From contig JAWLGZ010000003.1 in assembly GCA_041690635.1 (NCBI GenBank), forward strand, positions 580,903 to 644,902: a stretch of 64,000 nt of DNA, written 5' to 3'. Positions within the stretch are counted from its first letter, which is position 1; every line of letters begins with the position of its first letter. The DNA is from JAWLGZ01 sp041690635. Lineage in GTDB: Bacteria > Pseudomonadota > Gammaproteobacteria > Thiohalomonadales > Thiohalomonadaceae. A program made the translations under genes and the position numbers. Below are positions 42,195 through 50,750 of this stretch, one piece after another. Below the pieces are notes generated by a model. The model saw only the letters and a list, made by a program, of their open reading frames with translations. It did no database searches and was not told the DNA's origin.

Positions 42195-42210
42195 CTCAAC
42201 CTCCTCAATG

Positions 42211-42289
42211 GACTGGGTCCCCGCAAAGGCGCCAGGCTCGCCAGGAGAATCCCTTTGCGCCCATGGCGTCTTTGCGAGGGGACCCGTTC
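42211..42289. repeat. Palindrome in the b561-SHP intergenic gap
   Basis: Arms GGGTCCCCGCAAAGGCGCCA and TGGCGTCTTTGCGAGGGGAC pair imperfectly over about 20 bp. It nearly fills the 95-bp gap between the cytochrome b561 and SHP genes and could attenuate transcription, stabilise mRNA, or be a REP-like insertion. Confidence 0.65.
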
Positions 42290-42859
42290 CTAATCGACCT
42301 TCTTCAGGCCGGTGACCATTGCGCGTACCAGGTTCTCCCGATGCTGGATGCTGGCGAGCAGCACGCCGGCCACGTGCAGGACCACCAGGAACAGGGTGAA
42401 GTTGGCGAAGAACTCGTGGACCTCCTCGAACACCTCCGCCCAGACCGGTCCGACACCGGCAAGCAGGCCGGCCAACGGGCCGGAGAATTCGCCGGCGCCG
42501 TAGACCGCCAGGCCGGTTGCGGTGGTGGCGAGCAGCGCGATCAGCAGGGCGATCACCATCGCGCCGCCGGCCGGGTTGTGGCCGAGGAAGCGCGGCGGGT
42601 GGCCGCCCACAATCTGCTTCAGGTATTCAGCAACCGGTCGCGGACCACGGACGAAATCGGCAAAGCGCGCGTAGCGGCTGCCGACCACGCCCCACAGCAA
42701 ACGGAACGCCACCAGGCCGATGATGGTGTAGCCGGCCCAGGTGTGCAGGCTCAGCCAGTCGTCCTCTGTCAGATAGGCCACGGTGAAGGCCAGCACCAGT
42801 GACCAGTGGAACAGCCTCACCATCGGGTCCCATACCCGCACCACACGCTCGGTGTTCAT
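42290..42859 (-). CDS. Cytochrome b561-type membrane cytochrome
   Basis: 189 residues, four helices, typical of the Cyt b561/Ni-hydrogenase-b family. MNTERVVRVWDPMVRLFHWSL (histidine of helix I), LHTWAGYTIIGLVAFRLLWGVVGSRYARF (His of helix II), a third helix MVIALLIALLATTATGLAVYG, and HEFFANFTLFLVVLHVAGVLLAS with two histidines of helix IV. Four histidines suit two haems. ATG at 42859 with GGGAGG about 10 bases upstream; GTG at 42865 is alternative. First gene of the minus-strand operon that continues to the kinase. Likely takes electrons from the quinol pool to DHC/SHP. Confidence 0.9.
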   Translation of the reverse strand: MNTERVVRVWDPMVRLFHWSLVLAFTVAYLTEDDWLSLHTWAGYTIIGLVAFRLLWGVVGSRYARFADFVRGPRPVAEYLKQIVGGHPPRFLGHNPAGGAMVIALLIALLATTATGLAVYGAGEFSGPLAGLLAGVGPVWAEVFEEVHEFFANFTLFLVVLHVAGVLLASIQHRENLVRAMVTGLKKVD

Positions 42860-43012
42860 CTGCACATCGCCTCCCGCTGTTGGGTGATGGGGAGGGAGTG
42901 TAAGCGGGCGACCTGAACTGAAGCTGAACGGATGCCGCCGCCGGCCTGATGCCCGGTTTCGGCCGCGCGACTACGCTATGCAAAGAGACGCAAACAAACA
43001 GGTTGGGTGGCC

Positions 43013-43387
43013 ATGGCGAGTTCCGACGAGCTGCTGCGCCTGACCCGGCGCATGCGCCTGCCGGCAGAGCAGCGGGTGCGCTCCCTCTGCTGGCGGCCGG
43101 CGGCGGACGTCTACCGCACCGATGAGGGGTGGCTGGTCAAGTTCGAACTGGCGGGGGTGCGCGACGAGCATGTGGAGCTGCGGCTGCACGATCGGTTTTT
43201 GATCCTGAGCGGCACGCGCCACGACACCGGCGAGTGTTGCGGCGCCACCTCCCACGCGATGGAGATCGCCTACAGCCGCTTCGAGCGGGTGATCGAACTG
43301 ACGGAGGAGCTTCGGCGGGCGCGCCTGGTGACCGAGTTTCGCGAAGGAATGCTGCTGGTGCGGATCATCACGGAGGGAAGCCGATGA
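43013..43387 (+). CDS. Small heat-shock protein (Hsp20 family)
   Basis: 124-residue alpha-crystallin-fold chaperone. Core: RPAADVYRTDEGWLVKFELAGVRDEHVELRLHDRFLILSG, then FERVIELTEELRRARLVTEFREGMLLVRII. The usual terminal I-x-I anchor is not evident, so oligomerisation may differ. A cysteine pair (GECCGATS) is unusual. Its stop overlaps the ATG of lon (ATGA), so the chaperone and protease are co-produced: holdase and degradase in one operon. Start ATG at 43013 is chosen over GTG at 43007; the ribosome-binding site is weak. A heat-shock promoter was not identified. Confidence 0.88.
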   Translation: MASSDELLRLTRRMRLPAEQRVRSLCWRPAADVYRTDEGWLVKFELAGVRDEHVELRLHDRFLILSGTRHDTGECCGATSHAMEIAYSRFERVIELTEELRRARLVTEFREGMLLVRIITEGSR

Positions 43388-45711
43388 GCGAGCGTGACCT
43401 GATCCTGCCGATCTTCCCGCTCAGAAACAGCGTGCTGTTCCCCTACGTGCTGGGGCCCTTCTCTGCCGGACGCAGCAGCACGGTCGCCGCCATCGAGGCG
43501 GCGCTCGCCGGCAGTGAAAAGAGCATCGCGGTGTTCGCGCAGAAGAACATCGAGGTGGAGCTGCCCGGCCGCGACGATCTCTACCCGGTCGGTACCCGCG
43601 CCGTGATCCGCCAGATGGCGCGGGCGGACGAGACCATCGAGGTGATCCTGCAGGGGGTCGAGCGGGTGGAGCTGATCGCCCTGGAGAGCCAGGAGCCCTA
43701 CCTGCGTGCCCGGCTGCGTCCGCTGCCCATCGCCGGGGAGGGCGGCCTGGAGGTGGAGGCGATGCAGCGCGAACTGGTGAGGACCGCCGCCCGCTACCAG
43801 TCGGTGGCGGAGCCGGTGCCGGAGCTGGACATGGAGCAGATCGCCTCGCAGGTGGAGAACCCCCTGCAGTTGATCTTCCTCATCGCTGCCATTGCCCGCC
43901 TGGACAAGGAGAAGGCGCAGCGGCTACTGGAGGCGCCGGGGCGGTTGGAGGCGACGCGGCTGCTGAACGAACTGCTTTCCCATGAGGTGCAGGTGCTCGA
44001 ACTGCGGAGGGAGATCGCCGGGCGTACCGAGTCGCAGATGGGCAAGGCGCAGCGTGAATACCTGCTACGGCAGCAGTTGCGTGCCATTCAGGAGGAGCTG
44101 GGTGAGAGCACCGAACAGGAGGGGGATGTCGGCACTCTGCGCTCGCGGCTGGAGAGTGCCGACCTGCCCGACCCGATCCGAACCGAGGCCGAGCGTGAGC
44201 TGCGCCGGCTGGAGAGTATCCCGGCCGCCTCGCCTGAATACCAGGTGGCACGCACCTACCTGGAGTTGATTCTCGAACTCCCGTGGAAAAAGGAGACCGC
44301 CGACCAGCTCGACCTGGTCCGCGCCCGACGCATCCTGGATGAGGACCACTACGGGCTGGAGACCGTCAAGGAGCGCATCCTCGAACATCTGGCGGTGCTG
44401 AAGCTCAATCCGGGCGCCAAGGCGCCCATTATCTGTTTCGTCGGTCCGCCCGGCGTGGGGAAGACCTCTCTCGGCAAGTCCATCGCCCGCGCCCTCGGGC
44501 GCGAGTTCGAGCGCTTCAGTCTCGGCGGCATGCATGATGAGGCGGAGCTGCGCGGCCACCGGCGCACCTACATCGGGGCGATGCCCGGGCGGCTTATCCA
44601 GGCGATTCGCCGCGCCGGTGTGCGCAATCCGCTGCTGATGCTGGACGAGGTGGACAAGCTCGGCCGTGACTTCCGTGGCGATCCCGCCTCGGCGCTGCTG
44701 GAGGTGCTCGACCCCGCACAGAACTTCGAATTCCGTGACAACTATCTGGACCTGCCGTTCGACCTGTCGCGGGTGTTCTTCATCACCACCGCCAACACGA
44801 CCGACACCATCCCCTCGCCGCTGCTGGATCGCATGGAGCTGATCCGCCTCTCCGGCTATTCAGACGAGGAGAAGCTCGAGATCGCAAAGCGATACCTGCT
44901 GACCCGCCAGCGGGAGCAGGCGGGTCTGTCGGAGGCGCAGTTCATGGTGCCGGACGACACCGTCATGGCGGTCACCCGCCGCTACACCCGCGAGGCGGGG
45001 GTGCGCGAGCTGGAGCGCACCCTCGGACGGCTTGCCCGCAAGGTGGCGCTGCGCTTCGCTGAGGGGCACACCGAACCGGTCACGGTGACCCCGGAGACGC
45101 TCGCCGAACTGCTCGGCCCGGAGCGCTTTTTCGTCGAACAGGTGCGGCGCGATCTGCCGCCGGGTGTGGTGACCGGTCTGGCCTGGACCGAGTCGGGGGG
45201 CGACGTGCTTTACGTGGAGGCGATTCGTCTGCCGGAGGGGGAGAAACTCACCCTCACAGGGCAACTCGGCTCGGTGATGCAGGAGTCGGCGCGCGCAGCG
45301 CAGAACTATCTGGTGGCCCACGCAGGCGACTTCGGCTTCGAGTCGCCGAAGGGCGGGGTCCACATCCACGTTCCGGCGGGTGCCATTCCCAAGGACGGCC
45401 CCTCCGCCGGGGTTACCATGGCCACGGCCGTTGCCTCGCTCTACGCGGGGCGTCCGGCGCGTCCCGACACCGCAATGACCGGTGAGATCACCCTGAGCGG
45501 CCTGGTGATGCCGGTTGGCGGCATCAAGGAGAAGGTGCTGGCAGCCCGCCGCGCCGGCCTCAACCGGGTCATCCTGCCGCGCCAGAATGAAAAAGATGTC
45601 CGCGATCTGCCCGAGCACGTCCGGCGCGAGATGGAGTTTGTCTACGTGGAGCGGATCGAGGAGGTGCTCGACGCCGCCATTCCCGAGCTGGCCGCCGCCG
45701 CGTTGGCCTGA
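43384..45711 (+). CDS. lon: ATP-dependent protease Lon
   Basis: 775 residues. N-terminal LON domain starts at ERDLILPIFPLRNSVLFPYVLGPF. Central AAA+: Walker A GPPGVGKTSLGKSIA (about 354-368), Walker B LLMLDEVDKLG, sensor FITTANTTDTIPSPLLDRME. C-terminal protease: catalytic serine in KDGPSAGVTMATA (about 670) and lysine in GGIKEKVLAARRAG (about 713). All functional residues are intact. Starts 4 bp inside the hsp20 stop (ATGA). This is distinct from the Lon-like protease at 35050, so the strain has at least two Lon-family proteases; whether this is the sole canonical copy is unknown. Confidence 0.96.
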   Translation: MSERDLILPIFPLRNSVLFPYVLGPFSAGRSSTVAAIEAALAGSEKSIAVFAQKNIEVELPGRDDLYPVGTRAVIRQMARADETIEVILQGVERVELIALESQEPYLRARLRPLPIAGEGGLEVEAMQRELVRTAARYQSVAEPVPELDMEQIASQVENPLQLIFLIAAIARLDKEKAQRLLEAPGRLEATRLLNELLSHEVQVLELRREIAGRTESQMGKAQREYLLRQQLRAIQEELGESTEQEGDVGTLRSRLESADLPDPIRTEAERELRRLESIPAASPEYQVARTYLELILELPWKKETADQLDLVRARRILDEDHYGLETVKERILEHLAVLKLNPGAKAPIICFVGPPGVGKTSLGKSIARALGREFERFSLGGMHDEAELRGHRRTYIGAMPGRLIQAIRRAGVRNPLLMLDEVDKLGRDFRGDPASALLEVLDPAQNFEFRDNYLDLPFDLSRVFFITTANTTDTIPSPLLDRMELIRLSGYSDEEKLEIAKRYLLTRQREQAGLSEAQFMVPDDTVMAVTRRYTREAGVRELERTLGRLARKVALRFAEGHTEPVTVTPETLAELLGPERFFVEQVRRDLPPGVVTGLAWTESGGDVLYVEAIRLPEGEKLTLTGQLGSVMQESARAAQNYLVAHAGDFGFESPKGGVHIHVPAGAIPKDGPSAGVTMATAVASLYAGRPARPDTAMTGEITLSGLVMPVGGIKEKVLAARRAGLNRVILPRQNEKDVRDLPEHVRREMEFVYVERIEEVLDAAIPELAAAALA

Positions 45712-45864
45712 CGCCTTAATAACAGTTGTCAGAAGACCTCCGGATTGGGCCTGTGATGGAACCTCTACCGGATACATGTAGACCGTTGCCGCTGAAATGC
45801 CCCGGATGTCGACCTGATGTTCTATGATGCGAACTTGATAAGAAGAATGGGGGAGGCACAACAC

Positions 45865-46842
45865 ATGAAGGATTTCAGAATCGGCGAAGTCATCGGGTTG
45901 CTGGGCAAGACCATGCCCTTTCTGGTCTTTCGTTTCCTGATCTATTTCGGTATTACGCTCGCCTATATCCTTGGAACCGGGGTGGGCGCCGGTATCGGTT
46001 ACGGTATCGGCACCATCGGCGACGACCCCGGCGCCTACGGTGTTTGGGGAGGTTTTTTGGGCTTCGGTGTGGTTAGTGCCGTTGCCTACCTGTTGCGCGA
46101 GTATCTGCTCTACATGGTGAAGGCAGGGCACATTGCGGTACTGGTGGAGCTGATGGAGGGCAAAGAGTTGCCTGCCGGGCGTGGCCAGATCGACCATGCG
46201 CAGCAGGTGGTACGCGAACGGTTTGCCGAGTCATCCATCCTGTTCGGCATCGATCAGTTGATCAAGGGGGTGCTGCGCGCCTTCAATCGCGCCTTCTTTA
46301 CCATCACCTCGCTGCTGCCGATCCCCGGCGCCAAGGGGGTGGTCGGCTTCATCAACACGGTGGTCAATCTGTCGCTGACCTATCTCGATGAGGTGATTCT
46401 TGCCTACAACATCCGTACCGGTGCGGAGAATCCGTGGGCATCGAGCCGTACCGCGTTGATCCTGTACGCGCAAAACTACAAGGCGTTCCTGAAGAACGCC
46501 TTCTTCCTTGCCTTCTTCATCTGGGGACTGACCTTCCTTGTCTTTCTCGTCGTGCTGGCACCGGTAGCCGTACTCGTGGGCCTTCTTCCCGGCACCGCCG
46601 GGCCGTTGACCTTGGTCATCGCACTGGTCTTCGCCTGGGGCATTAAACAGGCGGTGATCGAGCCCATCGCAATGACCGCACTCATGCAGGTCTTCTTCAC
46701 GGTAACCGAGGGTCAGGACCCCGATCCCGAGTGGGAGGAGCGGTTGGAAAAGCTCAGCGGCAAGTTCGGTGAACTAAAGACGAAGGCGGCCGCCTGGCGC
46801 GGCGCCGGCCAGACGGGCGGGGTGCCGGCGGGGGAATCGTGA
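45865..46842 (+). CDS. Multi-pass membrane protein, unknown function
   Basis: 325 residues with at least five hydrophobic segments: FLVFRFLIYFGITLAYILGTG with a glycine-rich loop (GVGAGIGYGIGTIG), GVWGGFLGFGVVSAVAYLL, VVGFINTVVNLSLTYLDEVILAYN, a long AFFLAFFIWGLTFLVFLVVLAPVAVLVG, and GPLTLVIALVFAWGIKQAVIEPIAMTALMQVFF. The C-terminal tail (EGQDPDPEWEERLEKLSGKFGELKTKAA) is charged and cytoplasmic. The start at MKDFRIGEVIG has GGGGGAGG 9 bases upstream. No family recognised; in some proteobacteria similar proteins lie near stress genes. It follows lon after 153 bp on the same strand. Confidence 0.72.
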   Translation: MKDFRIGEVIGLLGKTMPFLVFRFLIYFGITLAYILGTGVGAGIGYGIGTIGDDPGAYGVWGGFLGFGVVSAVAYLLREYLLYMVKAGHIAVLVELMEGKELPAGRGQIDHAQQVVRERFAESSILFGIDQLIKGVLRAFNRAFFTITSLLPIPGAKGVVGFINTVVNLSLTYLDEVILAYNIRTGAENPWASSRTALILYAQNYKAFLKNAFFLAFFIWGLTFLVFLVVLAPVAVLVGLLPGTAGPLTLVIALVFAWGIKQAVIEPIAMTALMQVFFTVTEGQDPDPEWEERLEKLSGKFGELKTKAAAWRGAGQTGGVPAGES

Positions 46843-46890
46843 GCCGGTAGAGACTTGTCGCGCCCCGGCGGTGCTATCATCGCCGGCCTT

Positions 46891-47964
46891 ATGAGCAAGC
46901 GACCGCCGCAGCCGCCGCGCGGCCGGGGCGCGACAAGCAACCCGGACAACCGCTTCGAGGCCCACCGCCGCGAGCTGGTGGACGACGGCTGGGGCAGTCT
47001 CGACGCCGGGCCGGAGCCGCTCGCCACCACTCTCACGGTCGATTCCGCGCGCAGCATCATCAGCTACAACGACTCGCCCGACGTCCCCTTCGATCGCTCC
47101 ATCAATCCTTATCGCGGATGCGAGCACGGCTGTATCTACTGCTTCGCCCGGCCCACCCACGCCTACCTGGGCCACTCGCCGGGACTCGACTTCGAGACCC
47201 GGCTCTATTACAAACCGGACGCCCCCGAACTGCTGCGCGCCGAACTGGCTAAACGCAGCTACCGCTGCGCCCCGGTTATGCTCGGTATTAATACTGATGC
47301 CTACCAGCCGGTGGAGCGGCGGCTCGGGCTCACCCGGCGGATACTGGAGGTGCTGGCCGAGTGCCATCACCCGGTGGCGGTGGTGACCAAGTCGGCGCTC
47401 ATCGAGCGGGATATCGATCTCTTCGCCGCCCTCGCAGAACGTAACCTCGCCGAGGTGGCCTTCTCCATCACCACCCTCGATCCGCAGATCGCCCGCACCC
47501 TGGAGCCGCGCGCGTCGAGCCCGGCCCGGCGGCTGGCGGCGATGCGCCGCTTCACCGACGCGGGGGTGCCGGTGAGCGTGCTGGCGGCGCCCCTGATTCC
47601 GGTGCTGACCGACCCCGAGCTGGAGCGGATTCTGGAGGCGGCGCGGGAGGCGGGTGCGACGGCGGCCGGTTACGTGTTGCTGCGTCTGCCCCACGAGGTG
47701 AAGGGGCTCTTCGCCGAGTGGCTCGAGATGCATGCGCCGCTCAAGGCGGCGCATGTGATGAACCGGCTGCGTGACAGCCGGGGTGGGCGGGAGTATGACG
47801 CCGCATTCGGACGCCGCATGCGCGGCAGCGGTGTCTACGCCGATCTCATCTCCCAGCGGTTCCGCTCGGTGGTGAAGCGGCTCGGATTTATCGATGCGCC
47901 GCCGCTCGACTGTTCGCAGTTCCGGCCGCCGCGTGCCGCCACGCCGCAGCTCGATCTCTTCTGA
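46891..47964 (+). CDS. Radical SAM protein (SPL/PA0069-like family)
   Basis: 357 residues. The radical SAM cluster motif C-x3-C-x2-C is CEHGCIYC (about 78-85) in SINPYRGCEHGCIYCFARPTHAYLG. Surrounding features are DPELERILEAAREAGATAAGYVLLRLPHEVKGLFAEWLE and AAFGRRMRG. These match the uncharacterised PA0069/spore-photoproduct-lyase-like group, about 350 residues long, common in proteobacteria. Its reaction is not known. ATG at 46891; the upstream 12 open codons are non-family. The stop codon is the first base-triplet of an exact 146-bp tandem duplication. Confidence 0.88.
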   Translation: MSKRPPQPPRGRGATSNPDNRFEAHRRELVDDGWGSLDAGPEPLATTLTVDSARSIISYNDSPDVPFDRSINPYRGCEHGCIYCFARPTHAYLGHSPGLDFETRLYYKPDAPELLRAELAKRSYRCAPVMLGINTDAYQPVERRLGLTRRILEVLAECHHPVAVVTKSALIERDIDLFAALAERNLAEVAFSITTLDPQIARTLEPRASSPARRLAAMRRFTDAGVPVSVLAAPLIPVLTDPELERILEAAREAGATAAGYVLLRLPHEVKGLFAEWLEMHAPLKAAHVMNRLRDSRGGREYDAAFGRRMRGSGVYADLISQRFRSVVKRLGFIDAPPLDCSQFRPPRAATPQLDLF

Positions 47965-48253
47965 CGCCAGGGAGAGTGATGCGCGGTGCCTCGGTGAGTT
48001 GAGACCGGTAGGATGGGTTGAGCCCGAAGGGCGATACCCATGCAGAAGAGAGGTGGGTGGATCCGCGACCGATGGGTATCGCTTCCGCTCAACCCATCCT
48101 ACATAACTGACGCCAGGGAGAGTGATGCGCGGTGCCTCGGTGAGTTGAGACCGGTAGGATGGGTTGAGCCCGAAGGGCGATACCCATGCAGAAGAGAGGT
48201 GGGTGGATCCGCGACCGATGGGTATCGCTTCCGCTCAACCCATCCTACATAAC
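47962..48253. repeat. Exact 146-bp tandem duplication (two units)
   Basis: Units 47962-48107 and 48108-48253 appear identical base for base. Each contains TGACGCCAGGGAGAGTGATG, then a 95-bp palindrome (48008-48102 and 48154-48248) with arms GTAGGATGGGTTGAGC and GCTCAACCCATCCTAC, i.e. a known kind of REP-like repeat. The first unit begins at the TGA of the radical SAM gene. No gene; short ORFs inside are repeat artefacts. Confidence 0.95.
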
Positions 48254-48277
48254 TAGTCCGTATCCCACGACAGACCG

Positions 48278-48346
48278 TAGGGTGCAATCGCATTGCGCCG
48301 AGGAAGCTGAAAGGCACAACGGCGTAATAGGATTGCGCCCGGGTGC
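48278..48346. repeat. GTAGGGTGCAATCGCATTGCGCC-type palindrome
   Basis: GTAGGGTGCAATCGCATTGCGCC (about 48279-48301) and a second half, CGTAATAGGATTGCGCCCGG (about 48324-48343), make a palindromic pair after the 146-bp duplication. Together with it, 47965-48346 is a 382-bp gap with no gene. The right end touches the CusS-like gene. Confidence 0.6.
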
Positions 48347-49717
48347 TCATGCGAAGACGTACGGGAGCCGGATCTCGAAGGTGTTTCCTTCCGCCCCGCT
48401 GCGGACGGTGATCTCTCCGCCGTGGGCGGCAACGACGGAGCGGGTGATGGCGAGTCCGAGCCCCGCCCCTTCGCTGTGGCGATGGCGGGAATCGTCCGGG
48501 CGGTAGAACCGCTCGAACAGGCGGGGCAGAACCTCGGCAGGGATCGGATCGCCGGTGTTGGTCACCGCAAGGCATATCGCCTCCGGCGCCCGGGTGAGGC
48601 GCACGGTGACCCGTCCGCCGGTGGGCGTGTGGCGCAGGGCGTTGGAGAGGAGATTGTTGATGGCGCGGCGCAGCATCAGCCGGTCGCCTTCGGCCCGCGC
48701 CTCTCCCTCCAGCGAGAGCGCAATCCCTTTCTCCTCCGCCACCGCATCGTAGAAATCGAACAGCTCCCGCACCTCCTCCGCCAGATCGAGCCGTTCACGG
48801 TTCGGCACCACCAGGCCGTTGTCCGCCTTGGCCAGGAACAGCATGTCGGCGGTCATGCGCGCCAGGCGCTCCAGCTCCTCTGCGTTGGAGGCCAGCACCT
48901 CCCGGTACTCGTCGGCACTGCGCCGCTTCGACAGCATCACCTGGGTCTCGGTGAGGAGGTTGGTGACCGGGGTGCGCAGTTCGTGGGCGATGTCTGAGGA
49001 GAATTCCGAGAGGCGCCGGAACGAGTCATCGAGACGGCCGAGCATGTCATTGAACGCCTGCCCCAGGTTGAGCAGCTCCCGCGGCAGCGCATCGGTGTCG
49101 AGGCGGTCAGCCAACCGTTCCGTGGAGATGCGACGGGCGTGGGCTGTCATGGCCCTGATGGGCGCCATTCCGCTGCGGGCGATCGCCACGCCGAGCAGCG
49201 CGGAGAGGAAAATGGCGGCGATGATGGCGGCCCACAGGGCGCGCTCGAACAGCACCATAAAGCTCAGGTGGTGCTCGATGTCGAGCGCTGCCAGCACCCG
49301 GAGCGGGGCCTCGCCGGCAATGGCCACCGGGATGTGGACGGCGGTGCCGCGATAGGTCCGACCATCCTGTTCCCAGACGAAAAGCCGCCCGGCCTGCGAT
49401 TCCAGTGTCGCCGGATAGGCGACCTCGGCGGCCCACAGCAGCGGTTCGCCGTTGGCGCGCAGGATCCACGTGGCGACCCGATCATGGGCTGCATGGGTCG
49501 CTTCCAGACGCGCGTGCAACAGCGCCAGCTCTTCGGTGGTTCGCATCGTTTCGACCGTGCGGGCGATACGCCCGACGGCATCCTTCAGCTCCCACTCGTC
49601 GAGCTCCTCGAAATGTTGGTCGATGGCGTGCGCGAGGATGATGCCGAGAGCCAGAAACATCCCGGTCGATACCGTGGCGAACAGGACGGCGAGACGGGTG
49701 GTGATCGATCGTCTCAC
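48347..49717 (-). CDS. cusS: Heavy-metal sensor histidine kinase (CusS-like)
   Basis: 456 residues. TM1 about 8-30 (LAVLFATVSTGMFLALGIILA), periplasmic sensor to about 160, TM2 about 160-185 (AIIAAIFLSALLGVAIARSGMAPI), HAMP (to about 240: RRISTERLADRLDTDALPREL), H-box FSSDIAHELRTPVTNLLTET (His about 250), N-box MLRRAINNLLSNALRHT, G-boxes (DPIPAEV, SEGAGLGLAITRSVVAAHGG). Matches the CusS/CopS heavy-metal sensor group. ATGA overlaps the response-regulator stop. Periplasmic copper binding residues are not obvious (histidines are sparse). The whole pair is divergent from copA. Confidence 0.92.
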   Translation of the reverse strand: MRRSITTRLAVLFATVSTGMFLALGIILAHAIDQHFEELDEWELKDAVGRIARTVETMRTTEELALLHARLEATHAAHDRVATWILRANGEPLLWAAEVAYPATLESQAGRLFVWEQDGRTYRGTAVHIPVAIAGEAPLRVLAALDIEHHLSFMVLFERALWAAIIAAIFLSALLGVAIARSGMAPIRAMTAHARRISTERLADRLDTDALPRELLNLGQAFNDMLGRLDDSFRRLSEFSSDIAHELRTPVTNLLTETQVMLSKRRSADEYREVLASNAEELERLARMTADMLFLAKADNGLVVPNRERLDLAEEVRELFDFYDAVAEEKGIALSLEGEARAEGDRLMLRRAINNLLSNALRHTPTGGRVTVRLTRAPEAICLAVTNTGDPIPAEVLPRLFERFYRPDDSRHRHSEGAGLGLAITRSVVAAHGGEITVRSGAEGNTFEIRLPYVFA

Positions 49718-50388
49718 TCGTCGGCCTCGATCACGTAGCCCATGCCGCGCACCGTCTGGATGAGTTTGGGCTCGAATGGCTCATCGACCTTGGCCCGCAG
49801 CCGCCGCACCGCCACCTCGATGACGTTGGTGTCGCTGTCGAAATTCATGTCCCACACCTGGGAGGCGATGAGCGAGCGCGGCAGCACCTCCCCCTGGCGC
49901 CGGAGCAGCAGCTCCAGCAGTGCGAACTCCCGGGCGGTCAGGTCGATGCGCCGGCCGCCGCGGGTCACGCGGCGGCGCAGCAGATCGAGCTCCATATCCG
50001 CCGCCCGCAGCACATCCGGCTCCCGGGTACGGCCACGGCGCAGGAGTGTGCGTACCCGCGCCAGCAGTTCGGAGAAGGCGAACGGCTTGACCAGGTAGTC
50101 GTCGGCGCCCAGCTCCAGCCCCTTCACCCGATCCTCCACCTGATCCCTTGCGGTCAGGAACAGGACAGGGAGCTCCCGGCCGCTGCGGCGGACCCGCTCC
50201 AGCACCTCCCATCCGTCCAGGCCCGGCAGCATGACGTCGAGCACCAGCAGGTCGTACTCCCCCGACAACGCAAGTTGCAGACCGCCGTTTCCCTCGCGGG
50301 CGAGGTCGACCACGAAGCCGGCCTCCTCCAGGCCGCGCTTCAGGTAGTCCCCGGTCTTCGGTTCATCCTCGACGATTAGCAGCTTCAC
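49714..50388 (-). CDS. cusR: Heavy-metal response regulator (CusR/CopR-like)
   Basis: 224 residues from GTG at 50388 (VKLLIVEDEPKTGDYLKRGLEEAGFVVD). Receiver phospho-aspartate in YDLLVLDVMLPGLDGWEVL (about 51), conserved T in VLFLTARD and K in LVKPFAFSELLAR. DNA-binding wing: LTAREFALLELLLRRQGEVLPRSLIASQVWDMNFDSDTNVIEVAVRRLRAKVD, exactly the CusR/CopR type. Divergent from copA; a candidate operator TTACAGAAATGTAA lies between. Upstream frame to 50427 is not family-like. Confidence 0.93.
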   Translation of the reverse strand: MKLLIVEDEPKTGDYLKRGLEEAGFVVDLAREGNGGLQLALSGEYDLLVLDVMLPGLDGWEVLERVRRSGRELPVLFLTARDQVEDRVKGLELGADDYLVKPFAFSELLARVRTLLRRGRTREPDVLRAADMELDLLRRRVTRGGRRIDLTAREFALLELLLRRQGEVLPRSLIASQVWDMNFDSDTNVIEVAVRRLRAKVDEPFEPKLIQTVRGMGYVIEADE

Positions 50389-50412
50389 CTGCGGCGTCCT
50401 ATTGTTTCCCTG

Positions 50413-50615
50413 CGGGTAACTACTCACCCCATGTCAACCCTGTAGCCCCGTAGGATGCGGTTAGCCTGCGAACCGCCTCGATCGAGGGACAGGAATGGCC
50501 AATCGCGACCGATGCGGTTCGTTCCTCACCGCATCCTACATTTGCTGCGATACGCGCCAAAAAGCGGGATGCGCTTCGCTTTCCCGCCCGGCTGATGGGG
50601 ATGAGCAACTACCCC
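50413..50615. repeat. Composite element between cusR and copA, copy B of the 90-bp palindrome
   Basis: Contains the 90-bp palindrome (50450-50539, inverted relative to copies A and C) and a 50-70-bp arm (about 50541-50615: CAGCCGGGCGGGAAAGCG reads on the minus strand) shared with the region left of copy C. Ends carry imperfect inverted terminal motifs: GGGTAACTACTCACCCCAT (50414-50432) and its relative read from the right (50595-50615, ATGGGGATGAGCAACTACCCC). Part of a 362-bp gap without genes. Confidence 0.75.
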
Positions 50616-50656
50616 GGCGGCAATTCTGCCCGTGAAGGGCGTTCCTGACCCGGACC

Positions 50657-50670
50657 TTACAGAAATGTAA
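50657..50670. promoter_or_regulatory. Candidate CopR/CusR operator
   Basis: TTACAGAAATGTAA is a perfect 5-bp-arm palindrome with a 4-bp spacer, 81 bp before the copA start. A second imperfect dyad CTGACA...TGTCAG lies near 50713-50735. Metal-responsive OmpR-type regulators commonly use TTACA-N-TGTAA-type boxes, so this may bind the neighbouring regulator. No direct evidence. Confidence 0.4.
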
Positions 50671-50750
50671 TCGCCGCGTCAGCGGCATGACAGGGCCTGT
50701 GGACCATTATTGGCTGACACTTGTCTCGGCTGTCAGGAGAGGAGCACCCC

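Noticed and set aside
48040..48252. Repeated 70-codon ORFs
   Set aside because: Both come from the two copies of the 146-bp duplication and mainly encode the palindrome.
50413..50615. Insertion sequence with transposase
   Set aside because: Terminal inverted motifs exist but no transposase frame is present; recorded as a repeat only.
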